Positions 5,552 to 12,377 of a stretch of DNA of 14,786 nucleotides are shown in pieces. The position numbers were made by a program, and so were the translations under genes. Positions within the stretch are counted from its first letter, which is position 1. Every line of letters begins with the position of its first letter. Below the pieces are notes generated by a model. That model had not been told where the DNA came from, did no database searches, and saw only the letters and a list, made by a program, of their open reading frames with translations. This DNA comes from Opitutales bacterium (lineage in GTDB: Bacteria; Verrucomicrobiota; Verrucomicrobiia; Opitutales; Intestinicryptomonadaceae), in contig JAFXRX010000050.1 of NCBI GenBank assembly GCA_017526045.1, positions 1 to 14,786 of the forward strand. The letters run 5' to 3'.

Positions 5552-6034
5552 ATGAGCACATACGAAAATGCAAGCGGGCACATACCCTCAATAGTAATAA
5601 GAAATTATGGGGTAATATTGGGGTATTTAATTCTTTCGATAATATTAATATTTGCGACGCTTGTTTTCCACGCATGGGATGTTTGGGATTATAGCCTGAA
5701 TAAAGCGTACATATACATATTATTAGCCGGCATTTTCGGAATCGCGTTTTGCGTAAAAAACTTTTTTATGTATTTAAAGGGCATTGTTATTAACACTGAA
5801 AAGGGCACAATCAGTTTTCCCGCAATATTTAGATACGCAAGCGTTCCGCTCTCCGGCATTGAAAGAATGACATCGGATTTGAAAATAAGCAGCGACAGCA
5901 AAGGCAACGTTTCGACCACCTATTATGTGATTATAGCGGGCTCTCAAATTGGCAGCCATCGTATCTATGCCGGTAGCGAAGCCAAAAAGGAGCATCTAAT
6001 GGCGGTTATTGCCCGCGCCGCGAATTTGAGCTAG
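5552..6034 (+). CDS. Small two-TM membrane protein, third gene of the cassette
   Basis: 160 residues. ATG 5552 is preferred over the in-frame ATG at 5504 because AAGGA lies about 8 nt upstream and 5504 would overlap the previous gene. Two membrane helices (about 19-39 and 51-74) form a hairpin, followed by a beta-rich domain of about 85 residues (KGIVINTEKGTISFP, SVPLSGIERMTSDL, TTYYVIIAGSQIGSHRIYAG). This layout resembles small membrane proteins with a bacterial PH-like domain, but I cannot confirm that by eye. Both ends of the helical hairpin should face the same side, probably the cytoplasm. It lies 20 nt after the repeat protein, has a similar ribosome-binding site, and ends with TAG before a strong terminator. 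Confidence 0.75.
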   Translation: MSTYENASGHIPSIVIRNYGVILGYLILSIILIFATLVFHAWDVWDYSLNKAYIYILLAGIFGIAFCVKNFFMYLKGIVINTEKGTISFPAIFRYASVPLSGIERMTSDLKISSDSKGNVSTTYYVIIAGSQIGSHRIYAGSEAKKEHLMAVIARAANLS

Positions 6035-6067
6035 AAACAGGGGCAGAATTTTAGGGATAAGTAATCG

Positions 6068-6111
6068 GCGCGCGGCGGGGAGTGGTTAGCTCCGCCGCGC
6101 GCTTTCTTTTT
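6068..6111 (+). terminator. Terminator of the three-gene cassette
   Basis: A perfect 11-bp GC-rich stem, GCGCGCGGCGG/CCGCCGCGCGC (6068-6078 with 6092-6102), is followed by TTTCTTTTT. It closes the operon 34 nt after the last stop codon. Confidence 0.85.
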
Positions 6112-6151
6112 GTTGCTTGTAAAAAAATTTGCACCGCCGACGAGGAAAAAA

Positions 6152-6331
6152 TCAATTCAAATACGCGCGTGATATTGCAAATTTTAGCGGCACGGAGTGC
6201 GCGATGTGCTCGATGCGCGCCTCTTGCGCTTTCATGCGCTGCGGCTTTTTCGGCGTCGATATTTTTTTGCTTTTGGCTGCGATAGTCTCGCATAGATAGC
6301 TGTGCCAAAACAGCCGTCGGCGTCTTTTCAT
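6152..6331 (-). CDS. Possible small basic protein, 59 residues
   Basis: In the 330-nt gap between two terminators, ATG at 6331-6329 on the minus strand is preceded by AAAAGGAAATT, a good Shine-Dalgarno at usual spacing. It opens a 59-residue frame ending at TGA 6154-6152. The product is very basic (begins MKRRRRLFWH, contains KKISTPKKPQRMK). A longer overlapping frame covers the same DNA without a ribosome-binding site. No family is recognised; this may be chance or a remnant. Nothing else supportable lies in 6112-6381. Confidence 0.3.
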   Translation of the reverse strand: MKRRRRLFWHSYLCETIAAKSKKISTPKKPQRMKAQEARIEHIAHSVPLKFAISRAYLN

Positions 6332-6381
6332 AATTTCCTTTTGAAAAATTTAGACACCGTGCAAAATTTATTGTTCCGAAC

Positions 6382-6415
6382 AAAAAAAAGCGGGAGCGTT
6401 TTTTCATGCCCCCGC
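6382..6415 (-). terminator. Terminator of the lptF/G-purD-ptp-rpiB operon
   Basis: Read on the minus strand, GCGGGGGC/GCTCCCGC (6415-6408 with 6397-6390; one G-U pair) with a 10-nt loop is followed by eight T. It lies 26 nt after the rpiB stop. Confidence 0.85.
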
Positions 6416-6441
6416 CGCGAAAAAATTTTTATCAAAAAAGA

Positions 6442-6870
6442 TTACGCTTCAAGCTTGCCGACGCGGCGCGCGTGCCTGCCGCCCTCGAACTGGGTCTCAA
6501 GAAAAGTCTTCACCATTTCGTTTGCGAGCTTCTTGCCGACGTATTTTGCGCCCATGCATATCACGTTTGCGTTGTTGTGCAGCCGCGAAAATTTTGCGCC
6601 GTCGCAGTTGTGGCAGAGAGCCGCGCGAATGCCCTTAATCTTGTTGGCGGCAATCGAAATGCCGATGCCAGTAGTGCACACGAGCACGCCGAAATCGCAT
6701 TCGCCGCCCGCGACTTTTGCGCCGACGAGTTTTGCGAAGTCGGGATAATCCACCGAGTCGGCGGAATTTGTGCCGCAGTCGACAGTCTCGAAGCCCGCCT
6801 CCTGCAAATATTTCAATACGGAATTCTTCAAGCCGAAGCCTCCGTGGTCTGCCCCCAATGCTATTTTCAT
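6442..6870 (-). CDS. rpiB: Ribose-5-phosphate isomerase B
   Basis: 142 residues, full length for RpiB, which interconverts ribose 5-phosphate and ribulose 5-phosphate in the non-oxidative pentose phosphate pathway. Family hallmarks are in place: GADHGG (6-11, Asp8/His9), the catalytic Cys65 in VCTTGIGIS with the anion-binding GTG-like loop, RLHNNANV with His98 and Asn99, and a basic C-terminal GGRHARRV for phosphate contact. AAGGAG lies 7-8 nt before the ATG. The ATG overlaps the stop of the upstream phosphatase gene as ATGA, so the two are translationally coupled. It is the last gene of a four-gene minus-strand operon and supplies pentose phosphate chemistry next to purD. Confidence 0.96.
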   Translation of the reverse strand: MKIALGADHGGFGLKNSVLKYLQEAGFETVDCGTNSADSVDYPDFAKLVGAKVAGGECDFGVLVCTTGIGISIAANKIKGIRAALCHNCDGAKFSRLHNNANVICMGAKYVGKKLANEMVKTFLETQFEGGRHARRVGKLEA

Positions 6871-7349
6871 TTGTACTCCTTTTCCAAAAATTTTACCAGA
6901 TGCGGAATTGCCGATATTATTTCGTCGCGCACTTCCAAATATGTTTTTATGCCGTAGCCGTACGGGTCGAGAATGTCCCCTCCCCTCGCGTTCGGGTCGA
7001 TAGACTTCAGCGTGAACGCGCGCGGCGGCAGCTTTGAAAATCTATATTTTACGGTGTCGAGGTGCGACTGCGACATGGCAACAAGCGCGAAGCACTCGTC
7101 GAGCATTTTTTGCGTGAGCGTTTGCGCGACGTGTTTTGAAATGTCCACGCCAACCTTCTCGAGCGCGATTACGGAATTTTGGCTTGCGCCCATGCCGTCC
7201 TCGCCGAAAGTCCCCGCGGAAATTACCCGCAGCTTTTTGAGCGGGCTCGACGCGGGAAGGGAGGCGATTGCGTGCTTCAAAAGCCCCTCGCCCATCGGCG
7301 AGCGGCAGATGTTGCCGGTGCAAAGAAATATTACCGAGTCTTGTGCCAT
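6867..7349 (-). CDS. Low-molecular-weight protein-tyrosine-phosphatase family
   Basis: 160 residues, typical length. The P-loop CTGNICR (Cys10-x5-Arg16) stands at the N-terminus after a hydrophobic strand, followed by SPMGE, and the general-acid motif DPYG lies at 128-131. These are the full catalytic set of the family, which dephosphorylates phosphotyrosine or phosphoarginine on proteins in the cytosol; the target here is unknown. ATG 7349 is chosen because it places the P-loop at the normal distance from the start; an upstream in-frame ATG would overlap purD by about 60 nt. It starts 1 nt after the purD stop, lacks a clear Shine-Dalgarno and probably depends on coupling, and shares an ATGA overlap with rpiB. 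Confidence 0.93.
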   Translation of the reverse strand: MAQDSVIFLCTGNICRSPMGEGLLKHAIASLPASSPLKKLRVISAGTFGEDGMGASQNSVIALEKVGVDISKHVAQTLTQKMLDECFALVAMSQSHLDTVKYRFSKLPPRAFTLKSIDPNARGGDILDPYGYGIKTYLEVRDEIISAIPHLVKFLEKEYK

Positions 7350-7350
7350 A

Positions 7351-8637
7351 TTATTTTGCGTCGCGCTCGAGCTGGCGGTGCGCGATGTCGCGGCGGAAAT
7401 ACGCGCCGTCAAAATGGGTGTCGGCGCAAAGCTTGTAGGCTTTGTCCAACGCCTCGCGCAGCGTCTTGCCAGTCGCGGTCATTCCAAGAACCCTGCCGCC
7501 GTTTGTCAGAAGCTCGCCGTTTGCGCCGCGCTTTGTGCCGCTGTGGATTACGTACGCGCCCTCGGGCTCGCTCTTTGGCAAAGTAATTACGTCGCCTTTT
7601 TTGTACGAATTGGGGTAGCCCTTCGCGCACACGACAACGATAACCGCAAACTCGTCCTTTATCTGGACTTTGGAGGAATCGAGCCTGCCGTTTGCGATGT
7701 CGTTCATAACTTCCAATGCGTCGGATTTAATGAGGGGCAAAAGCACCTCGCATTCGGGGTCGCCGAACCTGACGTTAAATTCGACGACTTTCGGCCCCGC
7801 CGAAGTTATCATTATGCCGACGTAAAGAGTGCCGCGATAGTCAATGCCCTCGCTTTTGAGCCCGCGCAAAGTCGGGGCGATAATGTTTTTGCGCACCGCC
7901 TCCAAAACCTGCGGGGTCGCAACAGCCGCGGGGGCGTATGCGCCCATGCCGCCTGTGTTCAAGCCCGTGTCGCCTTCGCCAATGCGCTTGTGGTCCTGGC
8001 TTGGCGGCAGCATTATGTAGTCCTCGCCGCAGACCATCAGCATGATGCTCGCCTCTTCGCCCTCCATTTTTTCCTCGACGACAATTTCCCTGCCGCTGTC
8101 GCCAAACGCGCCGCCTTCGAGCATTTCGCGCGCCGCCTCGACAGCCTCCTCTTTAGTTTCGGGGATGACAACCCCCTTGCCTGCAGCCAAGCCGCTCGCC
8201 TTGATAACGACATCGAACGGAGATTTCATAATAAAATCTTTTGCGGCTGCAAAATCCTTAAAGTTTTCGCCCGCGGCGGTCGGGATTGAATATTTTTTGA
8301 GGAAGTTTTTGGAGAATGCCTTGCTCGCCTCCAATGTCGCGCCGTCCTTGTTGGGCCCGTAAACTGCGATGCCCAAAGCCCTTAGCTCGTCGGCAAGCCC
8401 CATTGAAAGCGGGACTTCCGGCCCGCAGATGACGAGGTCGAATTTGCCTTCTTTTGCGAATTTCACGATGCCCGGGATGTCGTCGGCCTTGATGTTTGCC
8501 GAGGCGCAGTCGAGCTCTATGCCGCCGTTTGCGGGAGTGCAGACGAGCCTGCCGCACAGGGGCGATTTCTTTGCGGATTTGACAATGGCGTGCTCTCTGC
8601 CGCCGCTGCCGATAACCAATACGTCGAGTTTTTTCAT
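7351..8637 (-). CDS. purD: Phosphoribosylamine--glycine ligase (GAR synthetase)
   Basis: 428 residues, standard length. Catalyses ATP-dependent ligation of glycine to 5-phosphoribosylamine, step two of de novo purine synthesis. Landmarks in order: N-terminal GSGGREH (10-16), ATP-grasp loop KASGLAAGKGV (146-156), DHKRIGEGDTGLNTGGMGAY (215-234), and the metal-binding signature EFNVRFGDPE (286-295), followed by the C-terminal PurD domain. After GDPE the family usually has x-Q; here it is C-E, a mild deviation. The start MKKLDVLVIG at 8637 puts the dinucleotide-like glycine loop at the normal N-terminal distance, and AAAGG lies upstream within the end of the permease gene. It starts 4 nt after the permease stop and ends 1 nt before the phosphatase gene. 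Confidence 0.97.
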   Translation of the reverse strand: MKKLDVLVIGSGGREHAIVKSAKKSPLCGRLVCTPANGGIELDCASANIKADDIPGIVKFAKEGKFDLVICGPEVPLSMGLADELRALGIAVYGPNKDGATLEASKAFSKNFLKKYSIPTAAGENFKDFAAAKDFIMKSPFDVVIKASGLAAGKGVVIPETKEEAVEAAREMLEGGAFGDSGREIVVEEKMEGEEASIMLMVCGEDYIMLPPSQDHKRIGEGDTGLNTGGMGAYAPAAVATPQVLEAVRKNIIAPTLRGLKSEGIDYRGTLYVGIMITSAGPKVVEFNVRFGDPECEVLLPLIKSDALEVMNDIANGRLDSSKVQIKDEFAVIVVVCAKGYPNSYKKGDVITLPKSEPEGAYVIHSGTKRGANGELLTNGGRVLGMTATGKTLREALDKAYKLCADTHFDGAYFRRDIAHRQLERDAK

Positions 8638-8641
8638 AAAT

Positions 8642-9757
8642 TTACAACGCCTTTCTGTACATGGACAAAGCCAGCAAAAGCATGAGCAAGTTCGGCAAAA
8701 TCGCCGCGAGCACAACAGGCATAAGCCCGCTCGAGCCCATCGCCGAAAACAGGCTGTCTATCAGGTAATACGAAAAGAATAGCCCCGCGGTTTTGGAGAC
8801 GCCCACCATCGGGTTTGTGCGCACTCCGGAAATCGAAAACGGAATGGCGATGGCGACAACAATTATGCACGCAAACGGGCTTACCCAAAGGCTTACAAGC
8901 TGCTCGGTGTAGGGGCGCATATTTTCGCTGTCCCTGTCGCCCGATGCCAAAATCAGCTTTTTGAGCTCGAAAAGCGAAAGATCCTTCGGCCTGCTCATGC
9001 TAAGCTTCATAATCTGCGGGTCTTCCTTGAACTCGCGGTAGTATTTTTTGTCGAAAACTTCAGCCTTTACGGAGCTCGAAGTTTCCGCGTCGAAGAAAAT
9101 CTGCTGGCCGTTTGTGAAGAACCAACACATGTCAAGGTCGTCGAAAACGCCCTCCTTTGCGAGGATTTTCGAGGTCTCGCGCCCGTTTTTGTCCATCAGG
9201 TGGATTTCCACGCCGTACGCTTTTTTCGACGCCTGCGAAAATTTGTTTATGAACCACAGCCTGCCGTCGGTTTCGTTCTTGAAGCAAAGCAGGGAAATTT
9301 TGCCGACGAGCGCGCCGTTTTTATTGCTCTTGCGCTCGCTTTCGAATTTCAAATTGTTGTAAAGCGTCGCGGCGTTCTCCTTCGAGGTGGGGACGACCGA
9401 GGCGTTCATCCAAAACAAAAAGCATGAAAGCAGAAAGCCCGCAATCCACAGCGAGCGCGTAATCTGCCAGACGTTCATGCCCGAGGCGCGCATCGCCACG
9501 ATTTCGTTGTTTTTGTGGAAATTGCCCAGGATGAACACTACCGAAATCAGCAGGCTTATCGGCAAAATTACGGGCACAAAAGACGGGACGAGCAGCCAGT
9601 AGTAGTAGCAAATTCTGGGCGCGGACGCCTTGAAGCCGAGCAGGTCGTCGAGCTCGTTATACATGTCGTTTAAGATGAGAATGCCAAGCGTCACGCCGAC
9701 TGTCGCGGCGAAGACTTTCAGCCATTCCACAAAAACATATCTGTCAACAATTCTCAT
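8642..9757 (-). CDS. LptF/LptG-family lipopolysaccharide export permease
   Basis: 371 residues with the family layout: three N-terminal membrane helices (about 12-30, 52-78, 102-119), a periplasmic beta-rich domain (about 125-255), then three C-terminal helices (about 289-309, 322-340, 346-366). The cytoplasmic coupling-helix motif NEIVAMRASGMNVWQ (84-98) is very characteristic. Two such permeases pair with LptB ATPase and pass lipopolysaccharide to LptC/LptA. I cannot tell LptF from LptG by eye, and no partner is in the window. ATG 9757 is preferred to TTG 9763. No strong Shine-Dalgarno is seen. It is the first gene of the operon leading into purD, and is divergent from the rodZ-like gene. 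Confidence 0.92.
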   Translation of the reverse strand: MRIVDRYVFVEWLKVFAATVGVTLGILILNDMYNELDDLLGFKASAPRICYYYWLLVPSFVPVILPISLLISVVFILGNFHKNNEIVAMRASGMNVWQITRSLWIAGFLLSCFLFWMNASVVPTSKENAATLYNNLKFESERKSNKNGALVGKISLLCFKNETDGRLWFINKFSQASKKAYGVEIHLMDKNGRETSKILAKEGVFDDLDMCWFFTNGQQIFFDAETSSSVKAEVFDKKYYREFKEDPQIMKLSMSRPKDLSLFELKKLILASGDRDSENMRPYTEQLVSLWVSPFACIIVVAIAIPFSISGVRTNPMVGVSKTAGLFFSYYLIDSLFSAMGSSGLMPVVLAAILPNLLMLLLALSMYRKAL

Positions 9758-9883
9758 AAACAAGCGGCTTCGGTTTCCCGAAAGCCAAAAATTTCCAAAA
9801 AATAAAATATGCGGCTATTTTACCGAAAATGCCCCGCGTGTAAATTTTATTCTCAAAAATCGGCTATTTTTTTTAGAAATAAG

Positions 9884-9912
9884 TTGCAAAGAAAAAACGT
9901 TTGATTTTTAAT
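9884..9912 (+). promoter_or_regulatory. Candidate promoter of the rodZ-like gene
   Basis: TTGCAA (9884-9889) and TTTAAT (9907-9912) are separated by 17 nt. The start codon at 9923 lies only 10 nt beyond the -10, so the transcript would be nearly leaderless, in line with the absence of a Shine-Dalgarno. The 165-nt divergent gap to the permease gene otherwise shows only AT-rich DNA. Confidence 0.4.
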
Positions 9913-9922
9913 AAACGCCATA

Positions 9923-10705
9923 ATGAAGAACTTGGGCGAAACATTGAAACAGGCGCGCGCAAACAAAGGCGTTGAATTGCGCGACGCGGCGGACGCAACT
10001 AAAATCCGGGCCGACTTCCTCTCGAAAATGGAAGAAGGCGATTTTGAATTCGACTTGCCGGAAATATACAAGCGCGGCTTCCTGCGCCTCTACGCGGCGT
10101 ACCTGGGGCTCGACCCGAAGGCCGTCATGGCAAGCTACTTCGCCTCTACGGGCGGCAGGCTTTCCGACAAGGAATCAAAGCGCGCCCAAGACGCAAAAAA
10201 ACAATTCATGAGCGAGCTCGACGAGGACAGCGCGTCCACATCGCCCGAAAACAGATACGACGACGAGCCCGACGCCGACATCGCCCCCGACGCGCAAAGG
10301 CCGTCCGACAATTCCAAATACTTTAAAATCGGCGCAATCGTATTGGGCGTAATCGCCGCGATAATCCTCTTGGTTTCGGTTGTTTCAAAGCTTTCAGGCG
10401 GCTCGGAAACCCCGACTGTCGCGGAGGGCTTGGAAGACATCCCCGAATGCGTAATTACAATCAAGGCTCTCGCCGACACATCCTACAAGCTTACGCCCGA
10501 ATCGAACCCGAACTACATTTACCACCAGGGCGAAGTCCGCGCGGGGGACGTCAAAACGTTCAAGGTGCAGGAATCTCTCATCATCCAACCGCTGCCCGAG
10601 CGAATCGGCGACTTGAGAATAGAAAGGGACGGCGTCCACCTCGACTACGCCCGCCTTATCCCCAAGCCCGCGCCGCGCTACAAAATTTCAATGCCAAAAA
10701 GATAA
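9923..10705 (+). CDS. RodZ-like helix-turn-helix membrane protein
   Basis: 260 residues with RodZ architecture: an N-terminal helix-turn-helix domain (about 1-72; GETLKQARANKGVELRDAAD then IRADFLSKMEEGDF and the conserved YKRGFLRLYAAYLGLD), a charged, acidic linker (about 80-131), one membrane helix (134-156) and a C-terminal, probably periplasmic, beta-rich domain (about 170-260). In RodZ the HTH binds MreB and links it to the cell-wall elongation machinery rather than binding DNA. The linker and C-terminal domain are shorter than in Escherichia coli RodZ, so a diverged RodZ or another HTH-membrane sensor is possible. It has its own terminator 21 nt downstream. Confidence 0.82.
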   Translation: MKNLGETLKQARANKGVELRDAADATKIRADFLSKMEEGDFEFDLPEIYKRGFLRLYAAYLGLDPKAVMASYFASTGGRLSDKESKRAQDAKKQFMSELDEDSASTSPENRYDDEPDADIAPDAQRPSDNSKYFKIGAIVLGVIAAIILLVSVVSKLSGGSETPTVAEGLEDIPECVITIKALADTSYKLTPESNPNYIYHQGEVRAGDVKTFKVQESLIIQPLPERIGDLRIERDGVHLDYARLIPKPAPRYKISMPKR

Positions 10706-10725
10706 TTTTTTAATTTGCCCACTGC

Positions 10726-10758
10726 AAAAAGGCGGTATCTTTTCGGTGCCGCTTTTTT
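10726..10758 (+). terminator. Terminator after the rodZ-like gene
   Basis: AAAAAGGCGGTA (10726-10737) pairs with the complementary arm starting TGCCGC (10747-10752) and running into six T, giving a 12-bp stem with two G-U pairs and a 9-nt loop. Confidence 0.7.
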
Positions 10759-10773
10759 CTTGAAAGATTTTTT

Positions 10774-11550
10774 ATGACTTTGACATTTTTGGGAACGGGA
10801 ACATCGCAGGGAGTGCCGATGATAGGCTTCGACAACCGCGGGCTGGACTTGTCGAACCCCAAGAATTGGCGCACGCGCAGCGCGGCGCACCTCGAAGTCG
10901 GCGGCATGCACATACAAATCGACGCGGGGCCCGAATTCCGCCTGCAATGCCTGCAATGCAAAATCGACTGGATTGACGTATTTTTGCTGACCCACGGGCA
11001 CGCCGACCACATTTTGGGCATGGACGACCTCCGCAGATTTTGCGACAGGCTCCCGGGCAACAAAATGCCCGTCTACGCAAACGAATACGGCATAGAAAGA
11101 GTCGGGCTTATTTTTCCGTACGCGCTCTTCGAAAAACCCGCGCAGCGCGGCTACCCGTGCTTCGATTTGCAAAGAATGCCGAACTTTCTGGAATTCGAAA
11201 ACGGGCTCAAAATCTACGCCGAAGAGCTGCCCCACGGCAACTGCAAAACCCTCGGCTTTGTGTTCGAATACGAAGGCAAAAAGCTCGCATACTTCAACGA
11301 CTGCAAAACCCTGACGCCCCGCGCAGTCGAGCTTGCAGCAAACGCCGACGCAGTGGTGCTCGACGGCCTTCGCCCCCTGCCCCACCCGACGCACATGTCG
11401 ATTTACGAGGCTATTGAAACCGCAAAAAGCCTCGGCGCAAAACGCGCGTTCTTCACGCACACAACCTGGCAAATCGACTACGAGGCGTTCTCGAAAATAA
11501 TCCCGCAAAACGCCCAAATCGCATACGACGGGCAGGTTGTCGAAATTTAA
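10774..11550 (+). CDS. MBL-fold metallo-hydrolase, PhnP-like
   Basis: 258 residues. Metal ligands of the metallo-beta-lactamase fold are visible: THGHADH (73-79; His74, His76, Asp78, His79), His154 in ELPHGN, Asp176 in FNDCKT and His229 in FFTHTTW, plus HPTHMSI (204-210). The overall pattern (LGTGTSQGVPMIG at the N-terminus, HADHILGMDDLR, DGLRPLPHPTHMS) is that of PhnP-type phosphodiesterases, which in phosphonate pathways open phosphoribosyl 1,2-cyclic phosphate. No phosphonate genes are nearby, and many homologues are encoded without them, so the natural substrate is open. No strong Shine-Dalgarno (GAAAG). The following DUF167 gene starts 1 nt after its stop, so the two are cotranscribed. 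Confidence 0.9.
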   Translation: MTLTFLGTGTSQGVPMIGFDNRGLDLSNPKNWRTRSAAHLEVGGMHIQIDAGPEFRLQCLQCKIDWIDVFLLTHGHADHILGMDDLRRFCDRLPGNKMPVYANEYGIERVGLIFPYALFEKPAQRGYPCFDLQRMPNFLEFENGLKIYAEELPHGNCKTLGFVFEYEGKKLAYFNDCKTLTPRAVELAANADAVVLDGLRPLPHPTHMSIYEAIETAKSLGAKRAFFTHTTWQIDYEAFSKIIPQNAQIAYDGQVVEI

Positions 11551-11551
11551 A

Positions 11552-11818
11552 ATGAGCCGCGTAAAATTCAGGATTATCCCCAACGCCCGCAAAACCGAAT
11601 ATGTCGGGGAATACGCGGGCGCGCTGAAAATCAAGCTGTGCTCGCCGCCAATCGAAGGCAAGGCAAACTCGGAGCTCGTCAAATTTTTGTCCAAAAGGCT
11701 CGGCGTGTCAAAAGCCGCAATCGAATTTGTCTCGGGCGAGACTTCAAAAGATAAAACGCTCGAAATCCCGAACTTCGACGCGAAAAAAGCCGCGCAAATT
11801 TTGTCGGGCGACGAATGA
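11552..11818 (+). CDS. DUF167 / YggU family protein
   Basis: 88 residues, typical for this small alpha/beta family of unknown function. Diagnostic features are VKFRIIPNARKT at the N-terminus, the SPPIEGKANSELVKFLSK segment (31-48, with the near-invariant P-x-x-G-K-A-N) and VSGETSKDKTLEI (60-72). ATG 11552 is preferred over the in-frame TTG 11537, which lies inside the hydrolase gene; the chosen start is 1 nt after the previous stop, as expected for coupled translation. Confidence 0.9.
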   Translation: MSRVKFRIIPNARKTEYVGEYAGALKIKLCSPPIEGKANSELVKFLSKRLGVSKAAIEFVSGETSKDKTLEIPNFDAKKAAQILSGDE

Positions 11819-11858
11819 TTTTTCGAAACAAAACCGCGTTTTTTGCGTTTATAAAAAT

Positions 11859-12233
11859 ATGAAAACCGCGCTTAGAAGAATAACCGATTTTATTTTGTAC
11901 TTCAGCTTCTGCTTCCTTTTGGGCAGCGGCTTTATGATGAAATTTTCGTTCGTCAAAGGAATGAAAGGCATGACAGTTTTGGGGCTTTCAAAGCCGCAGT
12001 GGTGCGACCTGCACTTTTTCATAGCAATGGCAATGCTCGCCGCCCTCGTTTTGCACATGGCCTTGAACGCCTCGTGGATATATAAAGTAGGCTCGTTTTC
12101 AAAGAAATGGCTCGCAATAATTGTCGTCGCGCTCGGCGTCGCCCTGGCGCTGCTGCTTTCGCTCTGCCCCGCAAACAAATCAAACGCAATCGAAAATTCC
12201 GGGCAGTATATGCACCGCAACATAAATAAATAA
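11859..12233 (+). CDS. DUF4405-type membrane protein
   Basis: 124 residues. Hydrophobic segments at about 10-27, 52-76 and 84-103 give three membrane helices. His52 (DLHFF) and His66 (VLHMALNASWIYK) are spaced as in DUF4405 and cytochrome b561-like proteins, where paired helix histidines can bind haem; haem binding here is inference. The ATG at 11859 is chosen because it starts just before the first helix; the frame extends upstream only through the DUF167 gene in another frame. It lies 40 nt after DUF167 with no terminator between, so it probably belongs to the same transcript. Confidence 0.8.
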   Translation: MKTALRRITDFILYFSFCFLLGSGFMMKFSFVKGMKGMTVLGLSKPQWCDLHFFIAMAMLAALVLHMALNASWIYKVGSFSKKWLAIIVVALGVALALLLSLCPANKSNAIENSGQYMHRNINK

Positions 12234-12261
12234 TAAACGCCAAATTTGTTGATAAAAAAAC

Positions 12262-12289
12262 TTGACCTTAAAAACAAAATTCCTAAATT
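12262..12289 (+). promoter_or_regulatory. Candidate promoter of tRNA-Ala(GGC)
   Basis: TTGACC (12262-12267) and TAAATT (12284-12289) are separated by 16 nt in an AT-rich stretch; transcription would start about 8-10 nt before the tRNA 5' end. Confidence 0.5.
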
Positions 12290-12304
12290 AATTTCTTTTT
12301 AAAA

Positions 12305-12377
12305 GGGGCCGTAGCTCAGTTGGAAGAGCGCCACAATGGCATTGTGGAGGTCGTGAGTTCGAACCTCATCGGCTCCA
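12305..12377 (+). tRNA. tRNA-Ala (anticodon GGC)
   Basis: A 73-nt cloverleaf with acceptor GGGGCCG/CGGCTCC including G3-U70, D stem GCTC/GAGC, anticodon stem CCACA/TGTGG around loop ATGGCAT (anticodon GGC), T arm GTGAG-TTCGAAC-CTCAT and discriminator A; CCA is not encoded. It is identical to tRNA-Ala(CGC) except for four bases in the anticodon arm, and lies on the opposite strand from it. Confidence 0.97.

Noticed and set aside
6973..8289. Long plus-strand open frame (438 codons) opposite purD and the phosphatase gene
   Set aside because: It is an antisense shadow of purD, which has every family motif; the shadow's Ala/Arg/Cys-rich composition matches no family.
10678..11694. Minus-strand open frame of 338 codons opposite the metallo-hydrolase
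   Set aside because: Antisense shadow of a gene with all metal-ligand motifs; its Val/Phe/Cys-rich composition is typical of shadow frames in this codon usage.
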